The notes beneath the pieces were generated by a model that saw only the letters and a list, made by a program, of their open reading frames with translations, was not told the origin of the DNA and made no database searches. A stretch of DNA of 19,229 nt. Source: Methanomicrobiales archaeon. Its GTDB lineage: Archaea; Halobacteriota; Syntropharchaeia; Alkanophagales; Methanospirareceae. Within the stretch, counting starts at the first letter, position 1; each line of letters starts with the position of its first letter. Made by a program: the position numbers and the translations under genes. Shown piece by piece: positions 8,044-19,090 of this stretch. The stretch spans positions 1-19,229 of the forward strand of contig QEXZ01000011.1 in the NCBI GenBank assembly GCA_003160755.1, written 5' to 3'.

Positions 8044-8070
8044 AAAGCTTTTCTTTCTAAGAAAAGGTTT
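8044..8070 (+). promoter_or_regulatory. Hairpin abutting the tiaS start codon
   Basis: CTTTTCTT (8048-8055), loop TCT, AAGAAAAG (8059-8066) form a perfect 8-bp stem. After a G/G mismatch, AAA (8044-8046) pairs with TTT (8068-8070). The stem ends directly at ATG 8071 and includes the only purine-rich SD-like bases (AAGG). It could mask the ribosome site; no alternative structure is evident. Confidence 0.4.
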
Positions 8071-9417
8071 ATGATTGTAGGAATAGACGACACAGATTCG
8101 AGAAAAGGAATGTGCACCACATATCTGTGTGCGGTTTTAGTTGACGACCTGAAGAAATATGGCGAAGTCTCGACACCGAGATTGGTGAGGCTCAATCCCT
8201 GCATACCATTTAAAACAAGAGGCAACGGTGCAGTATCGTTTGAAATAAAGACAAACACAAACGCCGAACGAGAGGCAGAAATAAAAGAAATTATCAGAAC
8301 GCAAGTAAGTGAGCTATCGGAATTGAGAGAAGAGGGAACAAACCCGGGTGTGGTTTTTATTGATAACAACGTTTTAAAACAAAACAGTGAAGAAAAAAGA
8401 GGCAGATTGAAGCGTTTTTACGAAAATGCGGTAAGAGAAGTGCTGACCATAGAAGATGCCTATGGACTCATTTCTGAATTGCATTTTGATTATTTCGGGT
8501 TAAAGAATAAACGAGGACTAATAGGCGCTTTAGCCGCTGCTTCGTTCCTGGTATTACAAAGGAATTTTAGGAAGCCGGATTATTATGATTTCACCTACGA
8601 GCTGATAGCATATCGGCAAAAAGAAAGATGGGGTACGCCAAGGGTTATAGACGAAACGAGCGTATGGAAAGCAGATGCGGCTACTTATCCTTCTACCTGG
8701 GATACGGTGGACGTGACGAACGGGAAAATAGTTTTTGCACCCCATTCGCCCTGCCCTGTACTTTTTGGGATACGTGGCGATAGCATAGATGCTATCTACA
8801 AAACATATGAACTCATACATACGGAACCCGAAGAGCGGAAAATGCTGTTCGTGACAAATCAGGGCACGGATTTTCATTTGATACGAAAGTTAGAGACAGA
8901 AAAGGAAGAGTTACAAGATTACCACTCTTATATCTTGGATGGTGTGGTTGGTTCTAACCCCCGTACCGTAGAAGGTGGCCATGTTGTGTTCCCCTTATCT
9001 CTATCTGAAGAAACCCTGGCTGGTATCGAATGTATCGCATACGAGCCGACAAAGGGATTTCGAGACATTGTACGGGGGCTGCGAGCTGGTGATGCGATTA
9101 CGGTGTTCGGGTCACTAAAGAAAAAGACATTAAATCTCGAGAAGATAGAAGTAAGGAAATTGAATTTGGCGATGGAGAAGAACCCAAGATGTGAAAAGTG
9201 TGGGCGAACGATGAAATCCGCAGGACGATTACAAGGATACCGATGTAAACACTGTGGAACTTATCGTGCGGACAAGGATAAGGAGGTTATTGAGAGAGTG
9301 CTGGAAGAAGGCTTATACGAAGCGCCACCTGTTGCAAGGAGACATATCTCAAAACCTTTGATTCGTATGCAGATGCGGATGGAGGAGGCGGACAAAAAGA
9401 TTCACCCAAGTAGATGA
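8071..9417 (+). CDS. tiaS: tRNA(Ile2) 2-agmatinylcytidine synthetase TiaS
   Basis: TiaS joins agmatine to C34 of tRNA-Ile(CAU) using ATP, so that the tRNA reads AUA; it is the archaeal counterpart of bacterial TilS. The 448-residue product has the expected domain order. The N-terminal kinase-like domain starts MIVGIDDTDS (Asp6, Asp7 and Asp9) and continues with a KTRGNGAV segment (48-55). A central ferredoxin-like part contains YELIAYRQKERWGTPR (176-191). An OB-fold lies at about 285-365, and a C-terminal zinc ribbon has C374-x2-C377 and C392-x2-C395. The length is normal for the family. ATG 8071 directly precedes the GIDDTD motif, as is usual for this family. The gene stands alone, divergent from the M50 gene, with a hairpin at its start and a tandem repeat just after its stop. 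Confidence 0.95.
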   Translation: MIVGIDDTDSRKGMCTTYLCAVLVDDLKKYGEVSTPRLVRLNPCIPFKTRGNGAVSFEIKTNTNAEREAEIKEIIRTQVSELSELREEGTNPGVVFIDNNVLKQNSEEKRGRLKRFYENAVREVLTIEDAYGLISELHFDYFGLKNKRGLIGALAAASFLVLQRNFRKPDYYDFTYELIAYRQKERWGTPRVIDETSVWKADAATYPSTWDTVDVTNGKIVFAPHSPCPVLFGIRGDSIDAIYKTYELIHTEPEERKMLFVTNQGTDFHLIRKLETEKEELQDYHSYILDGVVGSNPRTVEGGHVVFPLSLSEETLAGIECIAYEPTKGFRDIVRGLRAGDAITVFGSLKKKTLNLEKIEVRKLNLAMEKNPRCEKCGRTMKSAGRLQGYRCKHCGTYRADKDKEVIERVLEEGLYEAPPVARRHISKPLIRMQMRMEEADKKIHPSR

Positions 9418-9421
9418 TCTG

Positions 9422-9453
9422 GCGGTTTAGCGGGTTAGCGGGTTAGCGGGTTA
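9422..9453. repeat. 8-bp tandem repeat, four units
   Basis: Three perfect GCGGGTTA units (9430-9453) are preceded by one unit with a single change, GCGGTTTA (9422-9429). It begins 5 bases after the tiaS stop. The remaining 190 bases up to the malic enzyme gene are AT-rich, with no gene seen apart from a 5-codon ATG frame at 9605-9622. Confidence 0.8.
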
Positions 9454-9642
9454 GATAAAGGGTTCTAAAAGGCTTGATTTTGGTGTTTCAATTGTAGGCA
9501 TTCCAGTAATAAATTGCAATTAACAAACAGCAAGATTTTACAAGAAACAGGGGTTAATAATTAAGGGAGTAAAACAGAATATACGTACCGAGATAGGGGC
9601 TCGCATGTCAATTACGCTGTAAGGAGGATAGCAGGGATAGAA

Positions 9643-10959
9643 ATGGAAGAGGAGAAACGAAAAGAGGGGGAAAAGCGTTTGAGTGCAATAAATAAGCATG
9701 AGCCTGAAAAAGTTGCCTCGGAATATCATTCGTATTATCGCGGGAAAATAGAGATAGGGCTAAAGGCACCGGTTCGGAGTTACGATGATTTTGCGATATG
9801 GTACACGCCCGGTGTGGCGGAGCCATCGCGCGAGATAAAAAACAGCCGAGAGCGAGTGTTTGAGTACACGAATAAAGGTAATTCAGTGGCGATAGTCACA
9901 GATGGGACAAGAGTGTTGGGGTTAGGCGATGTAGGTGCAGAAGCGGCACTTCCGGTAATGGAAGGTAAAGCAATGCTATTTAAGTATTTGGGTGGCGTAG
10001 ATGCGTTTCCCCTTTGCCTGGATACGTCAGATGCAGAGGACATAATAAATACCGTGAAATGGGTTGCGCCCACTTTTGGCGGCGTGAATCTGGAGGACAT
10101 AGAAAGCCCGAAGTGCTATTATATCTTGCAGAGGTTGCAGGATGAGTTAGGTATGCCCGTATGGCATGATGACCAGCAGGGCACGGCACTGGTGATACTT
10201 GCAGGTGTAATAAACGCGTTGAAAATAGTGGGGAAGCGTTTGAGCGAGATAGCGATTTCGCTGGTGGGCGCGGGTGCGGCGAACATGAACGTTGCAAAAT
10301 ATCTGTGCTTGGCCGGTGCGAAAGAAGGAAACATAGTGATGGTGGATAGCAAAGGAATATTGAATAGGGAGCGAATGGATGATGAAAAGAGGGATGAAAA
10401 AAAGCGGGATATGTGCGAAAAGACAAATAAAGAGGGGAGAAAAGGGGGGATAAAGGAGGCAATGCGCGATACCGACCTTTGCATAGCGCTTTCAACACCT
10501 GGTCCCGGAGTGATAAAGAAGGAATGGGTAGCTGATATGGCCGACGATGCGATTGTATTTGCGTGTGCAAATCCCGTACCTGAGATATGGCCTGTGGAAG
10601 CGGAGGAAGGAGGAGCAAGAATAGTTGCCACAGGAAGGAGTGACTTCAATAATCAAGTAAACAATTCTTTAGGCTTCCCTGCGGTATTCAGAGGCGCTTT
10701 GGATGTTCGCGCAGCGCGTATAACAGATGAAATGTGTATAGCAGCGGCGAACGCAATAGCGAGATATACGGAAGAAGAGGGGAAGGGAAAGGAGAAGGGC
10801 ATAAGTGAAAGTCGCATAATTCCAAGGATGGAAGAGAGCGAGATGTATGTGTGCGAAGCGGTTGCAGTAGGTATGAAGGCGATAGAGCAGGGAGTGGCGG
10901 AAAAGGGAATGAGTATGAAGGCGTTGGAAGAGCGAGTACGAGAAAAAATATCGGACTGA
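9643..10959 (+). CDS. Malic enzyme (oxaloacetate-decarboxylating malate dehydrogenase)
   Basis: This 438-residue enzyme of the short prokaryotic type oxidatively decarboxylates malate to pyruvate and CO2, reducing NAD(P). Family motifs in order: YTPGVAEP (54-61; the Tyr is the expected acid), LGLGDVGAEAALPVMEGKA (92-110; Lys109 the expected base), FGGVNLEDI (145-153), WHDDQQGTA (174-182), the dinucleotide loop GAGAAN (209-214), CANPVPEIWP (308-317) and ATGRSDFNNQVNN (329-341). A highly charged stretch at about 242-268 (MDDEKRDEKKRD...) lies after the second strand of the nucleotide domain. It replaces sequence that usually guides cofactor choice, so NAD versus NADP cannot be read. A strong AAGGAGG (9621-9627) sits rather far from ATG 9643; AGGGA (9633-9637) is closer. 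TTG 9679 is a less likely start. Confidence 0.93.
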   Translation: MEEEKRKEGEKRLSAINKHEPEKVASEYHSYYRGKIEIGLKAPVRSYDDFAIWYTPGVAEPSREIKNSRERVFEYTNKGNSVAIVTDGTRVLGLGDVGAEAALPVMEGKAMLFKYLGGVDAFPLCLDTSDAEDIINTVKWVAPTFGGVNLEDIESPKCYYILQRLQDELGMPVWHDDQQGTALVILAGVINALKIVGKRLSEIAISLVGAGAANMNVAKYLCLAGAKEGNIVMVDSKGILNRERMDDEKRDEKKRDMCEKTNKEGRKGGIKEAMRDTDLCIALSTPGPGVIKKEWVADMADDAIVFACANPVPEIWPVEAEEGGARIVATGRSDFNNQVNNSLGFPAVFRGALDVRAARITDEMCIAAANAIARYTEEEGKGKEKGISESRIIPRMEESEMYVCEAVAVGMKAIEQGVAEKGMSMKALEERVREKISD

Positions 10960-10965
10960 ACCACT

Positions 10966-10980
10966 AAACCTTTTTAAGCT
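10966..10980 (+). promoter_or_regulatory. Possible promoter ahead of the rRNA operon
   Basis: AAACC followed by TTTTTAAGC resembles an archaeal BRE/TATA pair and lies just after the malic enzyme stop. Transcription would start near 11000 and give a leader of about 230 nt before 16S. A second candidate is the GATAAGTATAAG region at 11084-11095. The sequence alone does not decide between them. Confidence 0.3.
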
Positions 10981-11009
10981 AATAGATACATACATTAATT
11001 GTAGTGTCG

Positions 11010-11084
11010 ATGTCAACTTTGATTGCGGGGATAGCCCAAAAAGATGAGAAGTTGGTTTTCGCTACAGTACAGAGGAAAGGATAG
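11010..11084 (+). CDS. Possible 24-residue leader peptide or gene remnant
   Basis: A short frame (ATG 11010, stop TAG 11082; an in-frame GTG lies at 11004) encodes MSTLIAGIAQKD followed by EKLVFATVQRKG. Its composition looks protein-like. It lies about 35 bases after the TATA-like element and 150 bases before 16S. No clear SD is present, so translation would be from a very short leader. It could be a small peptide, the surviving 5' end of a gene displaced by the rRNA operon, or chance. I do not recognise it. Confidence 0.25.
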   Translation: MSTLIAGIAQKDEKLVFATVQRKG

Positions 11085-11106
11085 ATAAGTATAAGTAGGT
11101 GGATGG

Positions 11107-11139
11107 GGACACGAAGAAACGTGACGAAGGTTCGTGTCC
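11107..11139 (+). other. 5' external spacer hairpin of the rRNA transcript
   Basis: GGACACGAA (11107-11115) and TTCGTGTCC (11131-11139) are perfect complements around a 15-nt loop. The loop and right arm can also form a smaller ACGAA/TTCGT stem. It lies just outside the 16S processing stem. Confidence 0.5.
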
Positions 11140-11149
11140 GACATGGAAA

Positions 11150-11193
11150 CTATAACCTAACTCAATCTGACGAACCAGTAAATCTGATTGGTT
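11150..11193 (+). other. 16S processing stem, 5' arm with bulge-helix-bulge
   Basis: This segment pairs with 12728-12767 across the 16S gene. CTATAAC, CTAAC and CTGACG (11150-11172, with a TCAAT bulge) pair with the outer 3' arm. CAGT (11176-11179) pairs with GCTG (12739-12742) as the central 4-bp helix. AAA (11180-11182) is the 5' bulge. TCTGATTGGTT (11183-11193) pairs perfectly with 12728-12738. This is the geometry cut by the archaeal tRNA-splicing endonuclease, which excises pre-16S. Confidence 0.75.
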
Positions 11194-11233
11194 ACGTTGG
11201 ATGTGTGTGTGCTATGTAAGCCCTGCTATTTTA

Positions 11234-12713
<1,480 letters not shown>

Positions 12714-12727
12714 AAATTTTTTTAATA

Positions 12728-12767
12728 AACCAATCAGAGCTGAAAGTCCGTCAGGTTAGCGTTATAG
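12728..12767 (+). other. 16S processing stem, 3' arm with bulge-helix-bulge
   Basis: AACCAATCAGA (12728-12738), GCTG (12739-12742), bulge AAA (12743-12745), GT (12746-12747), CGTCAG (12749-12754), GTTAG (12755-12759), bulged C, then GTTATAG (12761-12767). These are complementary, in order, to the 5' arm at 11150-11193. Confidence 0.75.
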
Positions 12768-12808
12768 CAGACACCTATAAAATAATAGCTGGGGTAAAGC
12801 AGGAGCTC

Positions 12809-12880
12809 GGGCTCGTAGATCAGTGGAAGATCGTCTCCTTTGCGAGGAGAAGGCCCTGGGTTCAAATCCCAGCGAGTCCA
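12809..12880 (+). tRNA. tRNA-Ala (anticodon TGC)
   Basis: 72 nt in the 16S-23S spacer. Acceptor GGGCTCG (12809-12815) pairs with CGAGTCC (12873-12879, one G-U), with discriminator A. The anticodon stem TCTCC/GGAGA encloses TTTGCGA, with TGC at 12841-12843. The T arm CCTGGGTTCAAATCCCAG is intact. CCA is not encoded. A tRNA-Ala at this place is standard in euryarchaeal rRNA operons. Confidence 0.96.
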
Positions 12881-12963
12881 TTTTGGTATATGCACATGCA
12901 CCTGGCAAACATACTTGTTTTCAGGGAAGAACAGATGGCAGTTGCCAGATGAAGTTGTTATAC

Positions 12964-12996
12964 GCACTTTGCAACTCTGACATCCAATGAGCTTGG
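12964..12996 (+). other. 23S processing stem, 5' arm with bulge-helix-bulge
   Basis: GCACTTTGCAACTC plus TGA (12964-12980) pairs over 17 bp with 15981-15997 (two G-U). CATC (12981-12984) pairs with GATG (15974-15977). CAA (12985-12987) is the 5' bulge. TGAGCTTGG (12988-12996) pairs with CCGGGCTCA (15965-15973, two G-U). This is a textbook bulge-helix-bulge. Confidence 0.85.
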
Positions 12997-13011
12997 TGGA
13001 GGAAAAAAGTT

Positions 13012-15958
<2,947 letters not shown>

Positions 15959-15964
15959 CTCTTA

Positions 15965-15997
15965 CCGGGCTCAGATGAAATCGGAGTTGTAAAGTGC
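15965..15997 (+). other. 23S processing stem, 3' arm with bulge-helix-bulge
   Basis: CCGGGCTCA (15965-15973), GATG (15974-15977), bulge AAA (15978-15980), TCG plus GAGTTGTAAAGTGC (15981-15997). These are complementary, in order, to 12964-12996. Confidence 0.85.
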
Positions 15998-16004
15998 ACT
16001 TTTA

Positions 16005-16085
16005 GGCAATAGGGACCAGGGATTATACAGCAAGTACAGCGTTGGATACCCCAGTCCCTATTGGCTAGTGGCTATTCCCTAATTG
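16005..16085 (+). ncRNA. Unassigned stem-loop where 5S rRNA is normally found
   Basis: CAATAGGGAC (16007-16016) and GTCCCTATTG (16054-16063) are perfect 10-bp complements. After a 2x2 mismatch, GGG (16019-16021) can pair with CCC (16049-16051). The loop is about 27 nt. A second, near-identical right arm, TCCCTAATTG (16076-16085), can compete for the same left arm with one bulged A. The region is too short for 5S, and I find no 5S consensus in it. It may be a processing signal, a terminator-like element or a small RNA. Confidence 0.45.
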
Positions 16086-16096
16086 TGATTCGTTGT

Positions 16097-16169
16097 GCCA
16101 AGGTGGCGGAGCGGCAGACGCGGCTGACTGCAGATCAGCTTTATCCCGGTTCAATTCCGGGCCTTGGCT
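16097..16169 (+). tRNA. tRNA-Cys (anticodon GCA)
   Basis: 73 nt. Acceptor GCCAAGG (16097-16103) pairs perfectly with CCTTGGC (16162-16168), with discriminator T, as required for cysteine. The anticodon stem GCTGA/TCAGC encloses CTGCAGA, with GCA at 16130-16132. The T arm CCCGGTTCAATTCCGGG is intact. CCA is not encoded. It ends the rRNA operon, the position tRNA-Cys often holds after 5S in methanogens. Confidence 0.96.
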
Positions 16170-16173
16170 TCCT

Positions 16174-16196
16174 TGGCGCCAGCGTTACTTTTTTTT
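16174..16196 (+). terminator. Probable rRNA operon terminator
   Basis: The palindrome TGGCGCCA (16174-16181) is followed by a run of eight T (16189-16196) just after tRNA-Cys. T runs end archaeal transcription. The next gene starts 33 bases later. Confidence 0.5.
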
Positions 16197-16229
16197 AATT
16201 GATGTTTATTTCACTTAATTGAGATTGAA

Positions 16230-16514
16230 ATGAAGATAGAAATAAAAGTTTACACGACAGAAATATGCCCTAATTGTAAGAAGGTAAAGGAATTTTTAGG
16301 CGCAGAAGGAAGAGAATACGAGGAGGTGGATATAACCACGGCGGATGCGCTAACTGAGTTGAGAATAAACGGCGTTTTTACACTGATTACGCCTGTCGTC
16401 CAGATAGGTTCGGATTTTCTCACGCACAACGATTTATTCACTGGTGATGACCTGAGGAAAGAAGCAATTAAAGAGATGATAAGAAATGAGGAGGGGAAAG
16501 AGCAGGGAATTTAA
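16230..16514 (+). CDS. Glutaredoxin-like (NrdH-type) redoxin
   Basis: A 94-residue thioredoxin-fold protein. A first strand (IEIKVYTT) is followed by the redox motif C13-P-N-C16, then a helix (KKVKEFL). EVDIT is the second strand, and TPVVQIG supplies the cis-proline loop (near 53-54). The C-terminal helix is highly charged. The ATG lacks a clear SD; TTTATT-like bases about 25 upstream would fit a nearly leaderless transcript. Its 3' end overlaps the longest nrdD frame by 29 bases. In Methanosarcina barkeri a redoxin of this kind passes electrons to a class III ribonucleotide reductase, so the same role is likely here (inference from context). A general disulfide reductase is the alternative. 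Confidence 0.85.
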   Translation: MKIEIKVYTTEICPNCKKVKEFLGAEGREYEEVDITTADALTELRINGVFTLITPVVQIGSDFLTHNDLFTGDDLRKEAIKEMIRNEEGKEQGI

Positions 16515-18810
16515 TCCGGGAACGGGTGCAGGTGCCGGTGCGGATACGATACAAACCACACTGGACGGAATGGAACTGAGGTTCCCGAAGGTGCGAACCA
16601 GCGATGGGCACATGCTGAAGTGGGACCGAGAAGCAATTGTAAAACAGCTTTTACGTGAGACCAAATTAAGCGAGAAATTTTATGCGGGCGCATCTGCAAT
16701 AGATGAAGATACGGCGCGGGAGATAGCACGTGAGGCAGAGAAACGGATAAAGATAATGGGCATCTCACAGCTTTCGGGTGCTTTAGTGCGTGAAATAGTG
16801 AACCAGATTTTATTGGAGGAGTATCCTGAACAAGAGTGGAAGAACATCTGCACGAGGGTTGGGACGCCGGTGTACGATGCGCACCTTATTGATATAGGCG
16901 AAGGATTTGAGGCGCAGGAGAATGCGAACTTACAGGATAACGCAGAAACGTCGCACAAGAAGAAAGCGGACAAGATTTGCAAGGAACAGTATTTGCTGCT
17001 TTTACCGCCAAAACTTGCGGATGCACATCTCAGCGGCGATTTGCATATACACGACCTCGAATATTTCGGGACTCGGGGCTTCTGCCAGGATTGGGACCTC
17101 CGGTACTTCTTCTACTATGGCTTGATGCCCGATGGGTCGGGGACGAAAGCATCGGTGGCGGGACCTGCAAAGAAGCCCGAAGTTGCCATTCTACATGCAG
17201 TTAAAATTTTGGGCAGTGCGCAGACCAACTTCGCAGGGGGGCAGGGCTTCTTTAACTTCCTTACGTTCATCGCACCGTATTTTGAAGGTCTTTCGTACGA
17301 GGAGATAGAGCAGCTCATGCAGATGTTCGTGTACGAGATGACGCAGATGCAAGTGGCACGCGGGGGGCAATTGGTTTTCAGTTCAGTTCAGCTTAACCCG
17401 GGCATCCCGAAGATATGGAAAGATAAGCCAGTGGTTTATAAAGGTGCGATATGGAATGGAGAGCAAGCACCGCTTCGGACTTATGGCGACTTTGAGCGAG
17501 AAGTGCGGTTGGCGTTCAAGGCACTGATGAACGTAATGCTCAAGGGAGATTACTGGGGAAAACCCTTTAACTTCCCGAAGCCCGAAGTAGCGATAGAGCC
17601 GCAGTTCCTCGAGGAGAATGAGGAATTTAATAAGCTCAATCCTGATTTGCCTACTTACGGGGAGCTTTACGATTTAGCATTTGAGCTGACGGCGAAGTAT
17701 GGTACGCCCTATTTCGATAATAAAATACCGGAGTATAGAGGAGCAGGGGAAGGGGTTTCGTGCTATCAGTGTTGTGCCTACAGTTTCAAAACGTCACCCG
17801 ATGACGAAGATTTTAAGGATAAGATGTATTTCCAGAACGGCAAGCACTTCTCGATGGGTGGCTGGCAGGTAATAACGATAAACTGTCCAAGAGCGGCTTA
17901 CAGGGCTGGGGGAGACGATGAGAAGCTGTTTGCAGAACTTAGGAGGCTGATGGACCTTGCAGTAGAGGTATTAAAGGTGAAGAAGAGATGGATGAATAAG
18001 ATAGTAGAAAGTGGGCGAATGCCTTTTGCTACACAGAGGCCTAAGGACCCGCACACTGATGAAAAAGGAGATGTAGCGGTTTATCTTGACGAATTGGTGT
18101 ATATTATCGGCGTGGTGGGAATAAATGAGCTGGTTCAATATCATTACGGAAAGCAAATGCACGAGGATACGGGTGCGTTGAGGCTTGCAATACGCGTAAT
18201 GACAGAGATGGAGTTATATGCGAAGGAATTGTCGGAACGAGAAGGGATGGAGATAAGCTTTGCGAGAACGCCTGCAGAAACCGTTGCACAGCGATTCGCA
18301 GTGGCAGACATCCTGAATAAGGAATTTAGAGAGAAGGTACTGAAAGTAGCGAAAGGAGATGTTGAGAAGGCTCTTTCGCAGATAAACGAGACGAGGGACT
18401 TGCCTGTTTACTATACGAATGGCACGCATGTGCCGCCGAATGCGGATATCTCACTTGCCGAGCGAATAAAAATCGAGCATATCTTCTTTCCAATCGTTGA
18501 TGGCGGGGACATCATGCATATATTCCTCGGAGAGGGTTATCCCGACTCGAGGGGGATAAAAAGTCTTGCGATGAAAATAGCGAGAGGCACACAAACGGGC
18601 TATTATGCGTTCACCAAGGATATGACGGTGTGTCTGGATTGTTCGCACGTGGCGATGGGGTTGAAGGAGGAGTGCGAGAAGTGTGCGTCTACAAATCTGG
18701 ATTACATATCAAGAATAACGGGATATTTGCAATCGGTGAGTGGCTGGAACGAGGGAAAGAAGCAGGAATTGATGGATAGGATGCGATATGGTGCGAATGA
18801 GGTGAGGTGA
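16486..18810 (+). CDS. nrdD: Anaerobic (class III) ribonucleoside-triphosphate reductase NrdD
   Basis: Reduces ribonucleoside triphosphates to deoxy forms without oxygen, using a glycyl radical. The 774-residue product has an N-terminal ATP-cone (about 33-125; KVRTSDGHMLKWDR...IVKQLL) for allosteric control. The large barrel has HLSGDLHIHD (181-190) and a cysteine group CYQCC (426-430). A zinc site near the C-terminus uses C716-x2-C719 and C730-x2-C733. The glycyl-radical end is RITGYLQSVSGWNEGKKQE followed by RMRYG, with Gly769. The first 28 residues (GTGAGAGAD region) are low-complexity and unlike the family. ATG 16570, just before the ATP-cone, is therefore a serious alternative start and would remove the overlap with the redoxin gene. 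The activase NrdG is not in the window. Confidence 0.95.
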   Translation: MRRGKSREFNPGTGAGAGADTIQTTLDGMELRFPKVRTSDGHMLKWDREAIVKQLLRETKLSEKFYAGASAIDEDTAREIAREAEKRIKIMGISQLSGALVREIVNQILLEEYPEQEWKNICTRVGTPVYDAHLIDIGEGFEAQENANLQDNAETSHKKKADKICKEQYLLLLPPKLADAHLSGDLHIHDLEYFGTRGFCQDWDLRYFFYYGLMPDGSGTKASVAGPAKKPEVAILHAVKILGSAQTNFAGGQGFFNFLTFIAPYFEGLSYEEIEQLMQMFVYEMTQMQVARGGQLVFSSVQLNPGIPKIWKDKPVVYKGAIWNGEQAPLRTYGDFEREVRLAFKALMNVMLKGDYWGKPFNFPKPEVAIEPQFLEENEEFNKLNPDLPTYGELYDLAFELTAKYGTPYFDNKIPEYRGAGEGVSCYQCCAYSFKTSPDDEDFKDKMYFQNGKHFSMGGWQVITINCPRAAYRAGGDDEKLFAELRRLMDLAVEVLKVKKRWMNKIVESGRMPFATQRPKDPHTDEKGDVAVYLDELVYIIGVVGINELVQYHYGKQMHEDTGALRLAIRVMTEMELYAKELSEREGMEISFARTPAETVAQRFAVADILNKEFREKVLKVAKGDVEKALSQINETRDLPVYYTNGTHVPPNADISLAERIKIEHIFFPIVDGGDIMHIFLGEGYPDSRGIKSLAMKIARGTQTGYYAFTKDMTVCLDCSHVAMGLKEECEKCASTNLDYISRITGYLQSVSGWNEGKKQELMDRMRYGANEVR

Positions 18811-18825
18811 ATGTACGTAATGCGT

Positions 18826-18980
18826 GATTAAAAATTATTAACCACAGATTACACAGATTTCCACAAGAAAACAGAAAATAAATTATGGACGCAGATTAAC
18901 GCAGATTAGCACAGATGATGAGAATCAACACGGTTAAACTAAAATAAATCTGTGTAAATCAGTGTAAATCTGTGTCTTAA
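18826..18980. repeat. Dispersed inverted-repeat element, copy C
   Basis: The left part (18831-18868) shares AAAATTATTAACCACA with copy A and GATTACACAGATTTCCAC with copy B. A second set of units, GCAGATTAACGCAGATTAG (18891-18909), points the same way. The right arm (18946-18980; AAATCTGTGT repeated, ending GTCTTAA) is their reverse complement. It occupies most of the 280-base spacer between nrdD and mch. I see no gene there. Confidence 0.7.
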
Positions 18981-19049
18981 ATAGAAAGATGCTATACTTT
19001 ATTTATACAACGAGAAAATAATGCCCATCAGCAACAAATCATATTCTTA

Positions 19050-19076
19050 TTTATAATAGGTACGTGTTGAAGTACC
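19050..19076 (+). promoter_or_regulatory. Possible mch promoter with an inverted repeat
   Basis: TTTATAAT (19050-19057) lies about 40 bases before the mch ATG. GGTAC (19059-19063) and GTACC (19072-19076) form a short inverted repeat between the box and the likely start site, where a regulator could bind. GGTGA at 19080-19084 is the SD. Confidence 0.4.
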
Positions 19077-19090
19077 AGTGGTGAGAGAAA

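Noticed and set aside
9605..9622. 5-codon upstream frame whose stop overlaps the AAGGAGG before malic enzyme
   Set aside because: Too short to support from sequence alone; kept only as a note because of the SD overlap.
9980..10649. Long minus-strand frames (up to 212 residues) opposite the malic enzyme
   Set aside because: They lie antisense to a gene with complete family motifs, and their composition (Ser/Pro/Leu-rich, no recognisable domain) is that of shadows.
12717..12723. T run after 16S as a terminator
   Set aside because: It lies inside the closed 16S processing stem, and tRNA-Ala and 23S follow in the same operon.
12734..12967. 77-residue minus-strand frame containing a WTRWDLNPGPSP stretch
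   Set aside because: This is the antisense translation of the tRNA-Ala gene, a well-known spurious protein pattern; the DNA is spacer and tRNA.
15998..16096. Divergent 5S rRNA, prompted by a CAGCGTT stretch at 16037-16043
   Set aside because: The segment is too short, its ends do not pair like helix I of 5S, and the rest of the 5S consensus is missing.
18908..18945. C/D-box RNA, prompted by GATGATGA-like bases near 18914
   Set aside because: No CTGA D box at suitable distance, and the bases belong to the dispersed repeat copy C.
18826..18980. CRISPR array, prompted by repeated CACAGATT units
   Set aside because: Units are short, imperfect and occur in both orientations without regular unique spacers; no cas genes nearby.
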